From assembly GCA_903944085.1 (NCBI GenBank), contig CAJAQO010000045.1:1-48964 (forward strand): 48,964 nt of DNA. Direction: 5' to 3'. How positions within the stretch are numbered: the stretch's first letter is position 1; each line of letters opens with the position of its first letter. Shown here one piece after another: positions 17,651 to 26,634 of this stretch. The position numbers and the translations under genes were made by a program. Source of the DNA: an uncultured Verrucomicrobia subdivision 3 bacterium (GTDB lineage Bacteria; Verrucomicrobiota; Verrucomicrobiia; Limisphaerales; UBA11358). The notes under the pieces were generated by a model that worked only from the letters and a program-made list of their open reading frames with translations, was not told the DNA's origin and ran no database searches.

Positions 17651-19074
17651 AAACGTATCCGCTTTATCTCAACGGGCAGTTCGTGCGAACGCAGAAAACG
17701 ATTCGCGTCGTGAATCCGTCCACGACCGAAGTGTTCGCGGAAATTTGCACCGTTGATCGCGCCGCCGTCGCACAGGCTGTGAAAGATTCGCATGCGGCAT
17801 TTCAAACGTGGCGCGCACTCACGGGCAAGGCGCGTGGCGCGTTCTTGAATAAAATTGCGGACGAAGTGGAAAAGCGGCGCGATGAAATTGCCCGCGCCAT
17901 CACGTCGGAAAATGGCAAGCCGCTCGCGCAAAGCCTTGGCGAAATCGCGATGACGGTGGATCACCTGCGCTGGTTCGCGGAGGAAGCGCGGCGCGCGTAT
18001 GGCCGCATCGTGCCGCATCAAACGGACGGTAAGCGTCACCTCATCGTCAAAACGCCGATCGGTGTTGTCGCCGCGATCAGTCCGTGGAATTTTCCGCTGG
18101 TGCTCGCGGTGCGCAAAATCGCGCCGGCGCTCGCCGCTGGTTGCACGGTGATTTTGAAACCGGCCAGCGCGACGCCGGTTTGCGCGGCGCTGTTCGCCGA
18201 ATGTGTGGCCGAGGCAAAATTGCCGAACGGAGTTTTTCAGCTCGTCGCCGGTTCCGCGCGGGAAATTGCGCAGGAATTTTTGGACAATCCGCTCTGCCGC
18301 AAAATCACGTTCACCGGCTCGACCGAAGTCGGCAAGGAACTGATTCGCGGCGCGGCAAACCAGGTCAAACCGTTGTCACTCGAACTCGGCGGCCACGCGC
18401 CGGTTTTGGTTTTTGAAGACGCTGACTTGGACGCTGCCGTGGAAGGCGCGTTGATCACAAAATTCCGCAACACGGGCCAGTCCTGCATCGCGTCGAATCG
18501 CATTTTTGTTCAGCGCTCCCTTTACGAAAAGTTTCTCGCAAAGTTTGTCGAGAAAACCCGCGCGCTGAAAACCGGCGACGGCTTGGAAGACGGCGTGGCC
18601 GTTGGCCCGCTCATCAACGAAGAAGGTTTGAACAAGGCGCTCGAACATATCAATGACGCGACGAAACGCGGCGCGCGTTTGTTGTGCGGTGGTAAACGGA
18701 TTGCGCGGAAAGGATTTTTTCTCGAACCCACGATTCTCGCCGACGTGCCCGCCGACGCCGTGTGCATGAGCGAGGAAACTTTTGCGCCGGTCGCGCCGGT
18801 GGTGGCATTTGATACCGATGACGAAGCCATCGAGCGCTCAAATCATTCGCAGTTCGGCTTGAGCGCCTATGCGTTCACGCGCGATCTCAAGCGCTCATTC
18901 CGGCTGATGGAATTGCTGGAGGCCGGCACCATCGGAATTAACGACGGCGTGCCGACGACGAGCAATTGTCCGTTCGGTGGCGTCAAGCAAAGCGGCTGGG
19001 GTCGCGAGCTTGGCGTCGAAGGCATGGACGCGTTTCTGGAAACCAAACACGTTTCGTTGGGACTTGGAATATGA
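17647..19074 (+). CDS. aldehyde dehydrogenase (GabD-like), candidate sulfolactaldehyde dehydrogenase
   Basis: A 475-residue NAD(P)-dependent aldehyde dehydrogenase close to succinate-semialdehyde dehydrogenases. The catalytic Cys280 lies in [11 protein letters not shown] and the general base Glu246 in LELGGHAPV; the NAD-site blocks ISPWNFPL and [11 protein letters not shown] and the ending [17 protein letters not shown] are intact. No signal peptide. It overlaps both the transaldolase and the isomerase-like gene by ATGA. GabD-like enzymes oxidise 3-sulfolactaldehyde to 3-sulfolactate in known sulfoglycolysis pathways, the exact link needed here between transaldolase and SlcC/ComC. The family assignment is firm; the substrate is inferred. 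Confidence 0.75.
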   Translation: MKTYPLYLNGQFVRTQKTIRVVNPSTTEVFAEICTVDRAAVAQAVKDSHAAFQTWRALTGKARGAFLNKIADEVEKRRDEIARAITSENGKPLAQSLGEIAMTVDHLRWFAEEARRAYGRIVPHQTDGKRHLIVKTPIGVVAAISPWNFPLVLAVRKIAPALAAGCTVILKPASATPVCAALFAECVAEAKLPNGVFQLVAGSAREIAQEFLDNPLCRKITFTGSTEVGKELIRGAANQVKPLSLELGGHAPVLVFEDADLDAAVEGALITKFRNTGQSCIASNRIFVQRSLYEKFLAKFVEKTRALKTGDGLEDGVAVGPLINEEGLNKALEHINDATKRGARLLCGGKRIARKGFFLEPTILADVPADAVCMSEETFAPVAPVVAFDTDDEAIERSNHSQFGLSAYAFTRDLKRSFRLMELLEAGTIGINDGVPTTSNCPFGGVKQSGWGRELGVEGMDAFLETKHVSLGLGI

Positions 19075-20417
19075 GCAAGCAATTGAAAGTCGGCGTAATT
19101 TTTCTCGGCCGCCGCCGCCCCGGTTTCGACATGGAATGGGGCAAGCAAATGGAGGCGCGCGTGCGCGGCTGGCTGCCGCAGGCCGGTTTTGAAATTTTTG
19201 AACCGGCGGAAAAAGCGATTGATGATCCGTCGCTGCGGCGCGTGATGGCCGCTTGTGACGCGGAAAAAGTGGATGCGATTGTGCTGCTGCAAACCACGAT
19301 GGGCGACGCGCGGCTGTCGCAAACGATGGCGCAGCTCTGGCCTGATCCAATTATTTTGTGGGCCACGCCGGAGAAGCCGGACGGCGACATGATTAGCTCG
19401 TGTTCGCTCGTCGGCGTGCATTGCTGGGCCTCGGTGTTGCGGCAACTGGGCCATGCGTTTGAACTCGTTCACGGTGATCCCGATGCCGCCGAAACGCAAC
19501 GCCGTTTTTCCGAAGCGGTTCGTCTTGCGGTGACGGTGCGGCGATTGAAAAAAGTCCGCCTTGGCGTCATCGGTGGGCAGGCTCCGGGCTATTTTGCGAT
19601 GAGCGCCGATCCGTTTGTGATTCATCGCGGCACTGGCGCGCAGGTGCAAACATTCAGCTTGGTTGAATTTTCAAACGTCGCAAATGAGTTGAGCGCCGAA
19701 ACCGTCGCCGCCGATGTCGCCAAAGTTAAAGCACTCGGCTATCCGCACAAAGACACGAGCGACGAAGATTTGCCGATGTCATCGCGGCTGTATCTAGCCA
19801 TCAAATCTTTCTTTGAAAATGAAAATCTCGACGCGCTGACGATTCGCGAATGGCCGGAGATGCCGAACATTTTCGGCCAATGGCCGTATTTCGCCGTCGC
19901 GCGGCTCGCGGACGAAGGCCGCGCCATCGGGATCGAAGGCGACGCGGACGGCGCGCTGGGCGCGTGGCTCGTCGAAAGTCTCGGCCTAGGCCGCTGTTAT
20001 CTTTCGGACTGGCTGGAACACGACGCGCACACCATCACGCTCTGGCACGGCGGCGCGGCACCGATGTCGTTGTGCCAACCGGTTGGCAAACCCGGCGGCC
20101 CGCAAATCGCAAAACATTTTAACATCAAGAAACCGGCGGTGATGGAGGCGACCTTGCGCACGGGAATGCCCGTGACGGTTTATCGTTTCTGGCGTTGCGA
20201 CGGAAAATATTTTCTCACCGCACGCGAAGGCGAAACGCTCAAACCGAAGCGTCATCTCATGGCCACCAACGGCCTGGCAAAAATGAATTGCGATCCGCGC
20301 GAGTGGTTCGAGGAACTTTGCCACGCCGGCATGCCGCATCACGTCGCGGTGGTGCAAGGCCATCACGCGGCGCTGTTGAAACGATTGGCGCGGGTGATGA
20401 AAATGGAAATCATTTGA
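19071..20417 (+). CDS. L-fucose/L-arabinose isomerase-like protein, candidate sulfoquinovose isomerase
   Basis: A 448-residue protein with the overall pattern of the fucose/arabinose isomerase superfamily: an N-terminal Rossmann-like half (VGVIFLGRRRPGF, KVDAIVLLQTTMGD), a middle region with acidic metal-ligand candidates (TIREWPEMPNIFGQWP, GIEGDADGALGAW), and a C-terminal beta domain with GGPQIAKHF and VVQGHHAALL. It starts at ATG 19071 inside the ATGA overlap with the dehydrogenase; the longer upstream frame is not needed. It is too divergent to be a standard FucI or AraA. In this operon the missing step is aldose-to-ketose conversion of the sulfosugar, and I infer that role. From memory, isomerases of the transaldolase-type sulfoglycolysis clusters are of this broad kind. 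Confidence 0.65.
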   Translation: MSKQLKVGVIFLGRRRPGFDMEWGKQMEARVRGWLPQAGFEIFEPAEKAIDDPSLRRVMAACDAEKVDAIVLLQTTMGDARLSQTMAQLWPDPIILWATPEKPDGDMISSCSLVGVHCWASVLRQLGHAFELVHGDPDAAETQRRFSEAVRLAVTVRRLKKVRLGVIGGQAPGYFAMSADPFVIHRGTGAQVQTFSLVEFSNVANELSAETVAADVAKVKALGYPHKDTSDEDLPMSSRLYLAIKSFFENENLDALTIREWPEMPNIFGQWPYFAVARLADEGRAIGIEGDADGALGAWLVESLGLGRCYLSDWLEHDAHTITLWHGGAAPMSLCQPVGKPGGPQIAKHFNIKKPAVMEATLRTGMPVTVYRFWRCDGKYFLTAREGETLKPKRHLMATNGLAKMNCDPREWFEELCHAGMPHHVAVVQGHHAALLKRLARVMKMEII

Positions 20418-20430
20418 AAGGAATTTCACA

Positions 20431-20526
20431 TTGCCGATTGCCGATTGCCGATTGCCCGTTGGATTGCAAATCGCGAGCGCAGCCGGCTTTTTCAATCGCA
20501 AATCGGCAATCGGCAATCGAAAATTG
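20431..20526. repeat. heptamer (CCGATTG) hairpin before the symporter gene
   Basis: Three tandem CCGATTG units (from 20434) form an arm whose 19 bases at 20435-20453 are perfectly complementary to 20501-20519. The loop is 47 bases. The element fills the gap between the isomerase-like stop and the symporter ATG at 20529. Confidence 0.75.
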
Positions 20527-20528
20527 AA

Positions 20529-21968
20529 ATGGACACGCGGCTCGCCATCGCCATCGGACTCGTTTTGTATGTTGTCCTGACGACGGCGGTTTCGTTCTTC
20601 ATGCTCGCGCGCGTGCGCAAGCCGGCGGATTATCTCGTGGCCGGACGCGGACTGCCATTTTGGGTTCTCGCCGGAACCATCACGGGCACTTGCATCGGCA
20701 CCGGCGTCATCATCGGTGGGTCTGGCCTCGCGTATCAACACGGCTGGGCCGGCTGCGCGTATCCCATTGGCCTCGGCCTCGGCACGCTGCTCACCGGGCT
20801 GTGTTTCGCCGGGATGCGCAAATATAAATTCATGACGCTGGCCGAGGAAATGGCCTGCTACTTCGACGGCAACCGCGTGGTCGCGGAATTTTCCAGCATC
20901 AGCCTGTTTCTATCACAAGTGTTCTGGCTGGCGGTGCAAATCATCGGTGGCGCGGCGGTGCTTGGTGCGGTCACCGGGTTGCAACCAAAACTGTGCGTGG
21001 TGCTCGCCGGTTTTGCGAAGGCGATCATTTCCATTCCTGGCGGCTTAAAAGCCGTCGTTTATACCGACGTGCTGCAAACAGTGATTTTATTTTGCGGTTT
21101 CGGATTTCTCGTGCATTCGGCACTGCATGGTGCCGGCGGACTGGACGGATTGCGCCAATCAACGCCGCCGGAATATTTTTCTTTTTTGGGAACCGCTTCG
21201 TATGGCACATGGTCAATCATCAGTTTGATTTTGGTGATGATTTCCAATCCGCTTGCCGATCCGGCGCGGCGACTGACGATGTATAGCGCGCAGTCCGAGG
21301 CGAGCGCCAAATGGAGCATGGTGCTTTCGGGCCTGCTGGTCATGGCTTTTTCGGTCGTCATCGGCATTGCGGGCATGTATGCGTATCGGATGAATCCGCA
21401 TCTGCCGGTCGCGAATCAGGCACTGCCGTGGCTGGTGATGCATGTGCTGCCGACGTGGCTCGCCGCGCTCGTCGTGGTGGCGATGGTTTCGGGCATGTCC
21501 TCCGCCGCGAACGGCACCGCCGCATCCGCGAGCACATTTTTCGTGCGGCACATTTTTCCGCTGCTCACCGGGCGTTATCCGCAACGGCCCGTGCAGGCCG
21601 CGCGCTGGCTGTTGGTGTTCATGTTTCTGGTTTCCACCACGCTGGCGTTGTTCACGAGCGACATCGTTTCGTTCGTCGTAAAATTTTTGCCGCTGACCAT
21701 GAGCGGGCTGGGCGTTTGCCTGCTGTTCGGACGATTTTGGCCGCGTGCCACCTCGCAAGGTGCCATCGCCGCCTTGGCAACCACGCCGCTGGTGGCGCTG
21801 GTGGTGATGAAATTCTGGAGCAATCCGACTCTGCCCGCGATGCTGGCCGGCGCATTGGCGCTGGTTGTGGTGAGCCTGGTAACGCCGCCGAAAAAATTTA
21901 CCATCGCGCAAGTTGCTGAACGGATGGCCGGTGAGCGGCAGCAAATCGAAGGGGCGTCGCCGCATTGA
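20529..21968 (+). CDS. sodium:solute symporter (SSS family)
   Basis: A 479-residue polytopic inner-membrane transporter with about 13 predicted hydrophobic segments. ATG 20529 is used because the frame upstream only translates the repeat. SSS signatures are DYLVAGRGLPFWVLAGTITG near residue 35, GTGVIIGGSGLAYQHGW, and GGLKAVVYTDVLQTVILFCG near residue 180. It imports a small organic solute with sodium. Lying inside the operon, 111 bases after the isomerase-like gene and 24 bases before the aldolase, it is the obvious uptake system for the sulfosugar or a related sulfonate. SSS transporters take many substrates, so this cannot be read from sequence. Confidence 0.88.
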   Translation: MDTRLAIAIGLVLYVVLTTAVSFFMLARVRKPADYLVAGRGLPFWVLAGTITGTCIGTGVIIGGSGLAYQHGWAGCAYPIGLGLGTLLTGLCFAGMRKYKFMTLAEEMACYFDGNRVVAEFSSISLFLSQVFWLAVQIIGGAAVLGAVTGLQPKLCVVLAGFAKAIISIPGGLKAVVYTDVLQTVILFCGFGFLVHSALHGAGGLDGLRQSTPPEYFSFLGTASYGTWSIISLILVMISNPLADPARRLTMYSAQSEASAKWSMVLSGLLVMAFSVVIGIAGMYAYRMNPHLPVANQALPWLVMHVLPTWLAALVVVAMVSGMSSAANGTAASASTFFVRHIFPLLTGRYPQRPVQAARWLLVFMFLVSTTLALFTSDIVSFVVKFLPLTMSGLGVCLLFGRFWPRATSQGAIAALATTPLVALVVMKFWSNPTLPAMLAGALALVVVSLVTPPKKFTIAQVAERMAGERQQIEGASPH

Positions 21969-21992
21969 ATTGCAATTGATCCTGACGAAAAC

Positions 21993-22856
21993 ATGAAACT
22001 CCTCAACGCAAAACAAATCTGTGACATCGCCGCCGCCAAAGGTTTTGGCGTGCCCGCGCTCAACAACAACGGCGGCAGCTACGACATCGGCCGCGCCATC
22101 ATTGAGGCCGCGCAGGAATTGCAGTCGCCGCTGATCATCGCCGAATATGAACCGAATTTGGAATACTGCGGCTACGAGCACGCCGGCGCGATCATCCGCA
22201 TGCACGCGGCCGACACGACGATTCCGATCGCCATCGCGCTCGATCACGGCAAGACGCCGCAATCCATTTTCCGCGCCATCAAAGCCGGTTTCACCCATGT
22301 GATGATTGATTACGCCGACAAGTCGCTCGACGAAAATGTCCGCGGCACGCAGCAAATCATTGATCTCGTCCGGCCGCTCGGCATCAGCGTCGAGGCGGAA
22401 ATCGGCCACATCATCAAAAGCTCGGATGAATCCCAGCAGCGCGGCGGCACCGTGAGCGTCGCCGAGGCAAAAGAGTTCGCGTCCAAAGTAGATGTGGATT
22501 TGCTCGCCGTGGCGAACGGCAGCACGCACGGTATTTTCAAGGAGCAGCACGGCATGGATTTCAAGTTGATTCCGAAAATTCGCGCCGCGGTGAAGATGCC
22601 GTTGGTGCAGCATGGCACCTGCGGCATTTCGCTGCCGGACATCACCAAACTCGTGAAAGCCGGCATGACCAAAATCAATTTCGGCGAAGGCATTCGGATG
22701 AACTACATTCGCTACTTCAACGAATTCAGCCAGACTTTGAACCATGAGCATCACGCTTGGCGTATTGCGCATGCGGCGAAGGATCGGCTCAAGCAAGACA
22801 TCAAGGCGATCATTCAGGCGGTTGGATCCGATGGCAAAGCGGGACTGTATAAATGA
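21993..22856 (+). CDS. class II fructose-bisphosphate/tagatose-bisphosphate-type aldolase
   Basis: A 287-residue zinc-dependent aldolase of the FbaA/GatY/KbaY family. Zinc ligands are visible: His in ALDHGKT near residue 84, the EAEIGHI block near 134, His in ANGSTHGI near 175, and His in QHGTCGIS near 205. It ends the nine-gene rightward run, 24 bases after the symporter, and is convergent with rhamnulokinase. It should cleave or form a ketose phosphate to dihydroxyacetone phosphate plus an aldehyde. Its presence beside an FSA-type transaldolase is puzzling: it may be a second route for a phosphorylated sulfosugar, an aldolase for rhamnulose 1-phosphate, or a normal glycolytic enzyme recruited to the operon. 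Confidence 0.85.
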   Translation: MKLLNAKQICDIAAAKGFGVPALNNNGGSYDIGRAIIEAAQELQSPLIIAEYEPNLEYCGYEHAGAIIRMHAADTTIPIAIALDHGKTPQSIFRAIKAGFTHVMIDYADKSLDENVRGTQQIIDLVRPLGISVEAEIGHIIKSSDESQQRGGTVSVAEAKEFASKVDVDLLAVANGSTHGIFKEQHGMDFKLIPKIRAAVKMPLVQHGTCGISLPDITKLVKAGMTKINFGEGIRMNYIRYFNEFSQTLNHEHHAWRIAHAAKDRLKQDIKAIIQAVGSDGKAGLYK

Positions 22857-22963
22857 TCAACTCACGATGAAATTCTGATCGCGCATGGTGACTGCCTTGT
22901 TCGCCATCAATTTATTCAAACTTAGCAATCATGGTTCCGATTGCTTGGGTGCCGGGAAAATTT

Positions 22964-24424
22964 TCAGCCCAGCAATTTTTCAAACCGGGCGGCGGCGGCG
23001 TCCCATTGCGCGGAATCCTGCGGCGTGAATGTTTTCAGCGCGAAGGAATTCCGCACCACCTCGCGCGCGGCTTCGTGCGATTCCAAATGGCCCAGCGCGA
23101 TGGCCTGCACGAGAATGTTGCCGAGCGCAGCGCATTCCGTCGGGCCGGCGAGCACGGGGATTTTGATGGCGTTGGCGGTGAATTGATTCAGCGTGGCGTC
23201 CTTGCTGCCGCCGCCGACGATGTGCAGCCGCTCGATTTTTTTGCCGATGAGCCGCTCGGTGCGCCGCAGCGTGACGCGGTAAAACAGCGCGAGACTTTCG
23301 TAAATGCAGCGCACGCACGCGCCAATGCCCGCGGGCACGGGCTGGCCGGTTTCGCGGCAGAAATCGGCGATCTTTTTCGGCATGTCGTCGGGACTCAAAA
23401 AGCGTGCGTCGTCGGGATTGATGAGCGAAACAAACGGCGGGGCGGCGATGGCGAGCTTTTCGAGCTCGGCAAATTCCATTTTTTTGCCGGCCTTCGCCCA
23501 GTTGCGGCGCGATTCCTGGATGAGCCAGAGACCGACGATGTTTTTCAGCAGCCGCACGGAATCGCCAAAGCCGATTTCGTTGGTGAAGCCGAGGTTGCGG
23601 CTCTGGTCATTGATGACGGGCTGCGGCCATTCCACACCCATCAACGACCATGTGCCGGAACTCAAAAACGCCCAATTTTCGCCGCTGGCCGGCACGGCGG
23701 CGACGGCGGCACCGGTGTCGTGCGAGCAGCTCGCGACGACTTCGATTTGCGGCAGGCCGACTTCCGTGGCGAGATTTTTTTTCATCGGCCCGAGCTTGGT
23801 GCCGGACGGACAAATCGGGGCGAACAAGTTTTCGCGCAAACCGAGCGCGCCGAACAGGCGCTTGGACCAGCGTTTGTAAGTGGGATTGTAAAGCTGCGTG
23901 GTGCTGGCGAGGGAAACTTCGTTGCGCGCGACGCCGGAGCAGAAAAAGTTGAACGCGTCGCCGATGAGCAAAATCTGTTTGGCCTTGGCCAGCCGCGTCG
24001 GCGGCTCGGTGACGATCTGATAAATCGTGTTGAGCGCCATGAACTGGATGCCGGTGATGGAGTAGATGGTCGGCCATTCGACCTTGTCCTTCACCATCTC
24101 GACGCCTTGGGCCGTGCGCGAATCGCGGTAGCACCAGACCGGCAAGATGGGCAAGCCGCGCTCGTCGTAAATCACATAATCCACGCCCCACGAATCCGTG
24201 CTGATGCTGGCGATGGGCAGGTTTTTGGCGGCGGCTTTTTTGAGGCCGGTCTTCAACTCGTTGAGCAGCCGGTCAAATTCCCAGTGCAGCGCGCCGGCGA
24301 CTTTCGTCGCGCCGGTGGGAAAACGGTGCAGCTCTTCGAGGGAAATTTTTCCGGCGTCGAGCGTGCCGAGAATCAGGCGTCCGCTGTCCGCGCCAAGGTC
24401 GCAGGCGAGATAATGTGTGGGCAT
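22964..24424 (-). CDS. rhaB: L-rhamnulokinase (FGGY family)
   Basis: A 486-residue FGGY carbohydrate kinase that phosphorylates L-rhamnulose at O1. The start [20 protein letters not shown] at 24424 places the N-terminal phosphate loop first; the long in-frame extension upstream reads through the intergenic repeat. RhaB-type blocks are [54 protein letters not shown] and [19 protein letters not shown]. These are closer to rhamnulokinase than to xylulo-, glycerol- or fuculokinases. It is transcribed toward the sulfonate operon and divergent from a TalB gene. Two rhamnosidases in the window supply rhamnose; no RhaA or RhaD homologue is visible, so isomerase and aldolase lie elsewhere or are replaced by the operon's isomerase-like and class II aldolase genes. 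Confidence 0.85.
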   Translation of the reverse strand: MPTHYLACDLGADSGRLILGTLDAGKISLEELHRFPTGATKVAGALHWEFDRLLNELKTGLKKAAAKNLPIASISTDSWGVDYVIYDERGLPILPVWCYRDSRTAQGVEMVKDKVEWPTIYSITGIQFMALNTIYQIVTEPPTRLAKAKQILLIGDAFNFFCSGVARNEVSLASTTQLYNPTYKRWSKRLFGALGLRENLFAPICPSGTKLGPMKKNLATEVGLPQIEVVASCSHDTGAAVAAVPASGENWAFLSSGTWSLMGVEWPQPVINDQSRNLGFTNEIGFGDSVRLLKNIVGLWLIQESRRNWAKAGKKMEFAELEKLAIAAPPFVSLINPDDARFLSPDDMPKKIADFCRETGQPVPAGIGACVRCIYESLALFYRVTLRRTERLIGKKIERLHIVGGGSKDATLNQFTANAIKIPVLAGPTECAALGNILVQAIALGHLESHEAAREVVRNSFALKTFTPQDSAQWDAAAARFEKLLG

Positions 24425-24480
24425 AAAGAAATTCGCCGGAAGCTTACGCGGTGGCCGCGCGGTGTCAAAATCTTCTCTCT

Positions 24481-24556
24481 TAATCATATTCCTAATCTTA
24501 ATCGTAATCCACTTCCTGCAGCCGATTAAGATTATGATGAAGCTTAGGATTAGAAT
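24481..24556. repeat. hexamer NTAATC/GATTAN hairpin between rhaB and the transaldolase gene
   Basis: Left arm units CTAATC-TTAATC-GTAATC (24492-24509) face right arm units GATTAA-GATTAT-GATGAA, then GATTAG. The perfect core is 12 bp (24493-24504 with 24523-24534, loop 18 bases). It lies in the divergent promoter region of both genes. Confidence 0.7.
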
Positions 24557-24599
24557 TTGCCAATGCGCGCCAGCGGCGTATGGTAAGGCGTCAAACTTT

Positions 24600-25556
24600 A
24601 TGAACACGCAACTCGACCAGCTTAAACAGTTCACCGTGGTGGTCGCCGACACCGGCGATTTCACGTCGCTCAAACAATTCGCGCCGCGCGACGCCACCAC
24701 CAACCCGTCGCTGATTCTCAAGGCCGCGCAGATGCCGGAATACCAATTTCTCGTGGACCAGGCCATTGCCGACAACAAGTCAAAGTGCGGCGGCCAGGAA
24801 TTGCTCGCACACGTGCTCGACGATTTGACGATTCTGTTCGGCCTGGAAATTTTGAAGCTCGTTCCCGGCCGCGTCTCGACTGAAACCGATGCCAGCATGG
24901 CTTTCGACACGGAGGCGCTCGTGGCCAAAGGCCGGCACTTCATCGAACTTTATCAAAAGCACGGCATTGCGCGCGAACGCATCCTCATCAAAATCGCCTC
25001 GACTTGGGAAGGCATCCGCGCGGCCGAAAAGTTGCAGCGCGATGGCATCAACTGCAACCTGACCTTGCTCTTCTCGCTCGCGCAAGCCGTCGCGTGTGCC
25101 GAGGCGAAAGTGAAACTGGTGTCGCCGTTTGTCGGCCGCATCATGGATTGGTATAAGGCCAAAGAGAAAAAGGAATTTGCCCCCGCCGAAGACCCCGGCG
25201 TGCTTTCGGTGAAGGAGATTTATTGCTACTACAAAAAGTTCGGCTATGCAACGGAAGTCATGGGCGCGAGCTTCCGCAACGTCGGCGAAATCCAGGAACT
25301 CGCCGGCTGCGACCTGCTGACCATCAGCCCGCCACTGCTCGGCGAATTGCAGAAATCCACCGCGCCGCTCGCGCGCAAATTAAGCCCGGAAATCGCGCGC
25401 GACAGCAAAATTGAAAAGCTGCCGCTGGATGAAAAAACGTTCCGCTGGCAGTTCAACGAAAATGCAATGGCCACGGAAAAAACCGCCGAAGGCATCCGCC
25501 TGTTCAACGCCGATGCGCAAAAGCTGGCGCAGTTCATCGCGGCAAAACTTGACTAA
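24600..25556 (+). CDS. tal: transaldolase (TalB type)
   Basis: A 318-residue class I transaldolase, the same length as E. coli TalB. It moves a dihydroxyacetone unit between sedoheptulose 7-phosphate and glyceraldehyde 3-phosphate in the pentose phosphate pathway. Motifs include [24 protein letters not shown], the Schiff-base Lys in [41 protein letters not shown] and [15 protein letters not shown]. Start 24600 is where family homology begins; an in-frame region upstream reads through the repeat. It differs from the short FSA-type transaldolase at 16997, showing the genome has a housekeeping copy. The tRNA-His gene follows 33 bases later. Confidence 0.95.
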   Translation: MNTQLDQLKQFTVVVADTGDFTSLKQFAPRDATTNPSLILKAAQMPEYQFLVDQAIADNKSKCGGQELLAHVLDDLTILFGLEILKLVPGRVSTETDASMAFDTEALVAKGRHFIELYQKHGIARERILIKIASTWEGIRAAEKLQRDGINCNLTLLFSLAQAVACAEAKVKLVSPFVGRIMDWYKAKEKKEFAPAEDPGVLSVKEIYCYYKKFGYATEVMGASFRNVGEIQELAGCDLLTISPPLLGELQKSTAPLARKLSPEIARDSKIEKLPLDEKTFRWQFNENAMATEKTAEGIRLFNADAQKLAQFIAAKLD

Positions 25557-25589
25557 AGATCGCGGAAAAATTAGTCTGTCAAGCCGGTT

Positions 25590-25665
25590 GGTGGTCGTAG
25601 CTCAATGGTAGAGTCCAAGCTTGTGGAGCTTGTTGTTGCGGGTTCGAATCCCGTCGGCCACCCCA
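25590..25665 (+). tRNA. tRNA-His (anticodon GTG) with encoded CCA
   Basis: A cloverleaf can be drawn: acceptor gtggtcg (25591-25597) with cggccac (25655-25661, one G-U pair), anticodon stem caagc/gcttg around ttgtgga with GTG at 25623-25625, and a T arm with gttcgaa. The histidine-specific extra G at -1 (25590) faces C73 (25662), and CCA is encoded at 25663-25665. These identity elements fix the call. Confidence 0.96.
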
Positions 25666-25875
25666 TTCTTTCCGATAAACAAAGCTTCAACTTTGGCCAT
25701 GGCCAGAAACCATCGGGGACAAGGGCATTCAATTTTTACCTATCGCCCAGACTCCGAGGCGCCGCATTCATAGTGTTCCTTAAATCTTTAACCCACGCTT
25801 CCATCTGGTCACAGCGGAAGTTTTCCCATTGCGGTCACCGTTTGCGCCCGGTAGCTTCCCGCACATCACCACGTC

Positions 25876-26634
25876 ATGAATGTCGCCATCGAAACTGCCA
25901 ACCTGACGCGCGACTTCGGAAAATTTCGCGCGGTGGATGAATTGAATCTCCGCGTCGAGGCCGGCCGGTTTTATGGTTTCTTGGGCCCGAACGGCGCGGG
26001 CAAATCCACCACCATCAAGATGCTCACGGGCTTGCTGGCTCCCAGCCGCGGCAGCATTCGGATTCTGGGCGAGGACACTGGCGATCCCAAACGCGCGTTG
26101 GAAGTGAAGCGGCGCATCGGCGTGGTGCCGGAAAATCTCGCCCTGTTCGACAACTTGACCGCGCGCGAATATCTCACGTTCATCGGGCGCATGTATTTGT
26201 TGCCGCGCGACACGGTGCGCGCCCGCGCCGAGGAATTGCTCGCGATGATGGAACTGGCGCACGAGGAAAAAAAACTGACGATGGAATTTTCGCACGGCAT
26301 GAAAAAGAAGCTGGCGCTCGCCGCTGCGCTGATCCCGAATCCGGATTTGTTATTTCTCGACGAACCGTTTGAAGGCGTGGACGCGGTGGCTTCGCGGGTG
26401 TTGCGCGACACGCTCAAGCAATGTGTCGGGCGCGGCGCGACGGTCTTCCTCACCTCGCACATCCTCGAAATCGTGGAAAAGCTTTGCACGGACGTGGGCA
26501 TCATCGCGCACGGAAAACTGGTGCATCAGGGCACGATGGAGGAATTGCACCGGGATGGTTCGCTCGAGGACAAATTTCTCGCCGTCGTCGGCAACGGCGA
26601 AAACGAAACCCAGAAATTAAGCTGGCTGGAATGA
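25876..26634 (+). CDS. ABC transporter ATP-binding protein
   Basis: A 252-residue ATPase subunit of an ABC-2-like exporter. Walker A is GPNGAGKST near residue 37, the signature region is EFSHGMKKKLALAAAL near residue 139, Walker B is LLFLDEP near 157, and the switch histidine is in TSHILE near 195. The signature reads FSHGM where most have LSGGQ, as often seen in the CcmA/DrrA-like subgroup. It overlaps the permease gene by ATGA, so the two are made together. Cargo is unknown. Confidence 0.93.
   Translation: MNVAIETANLTRDFGKFRAVDELNLRVEAGRFYGFLGPNGAGKSTTIKMLTGLLAPSRGSIRILGEDTGDPKRALEVKRRIGVVPENLALFDNLTAREYLTFIGRMYLLPRDTVRARAEELLAMMELAHEEKKLTMEFSHGMKKKLALAAALIPNPDLLFLDEPFEGVDAVASRVLRDTLKQCVGRGATVFLTSHILEIVEKLCTDVGIIAHGKLVHQGTMEELHRDGSLEDKFLAVVGNGENETQKLSWLE

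Noticed and set aside
21213-22796. Long leftward open frame opposite the symporter and aldolase genes
   Set aside because: Composition is an antisense shadow (His/Arg-rich), and both genes on the plus strand have full motifs.
22931-24529. Long rightward open frame opposite rhamnulokinase
   Set aside because: Antisense shadow of a clear FGGY kinase.
25684-25710. Palindrome tggccatggcca after the tRNA gene
   Set aside because: Too short, with no adjoining signal.
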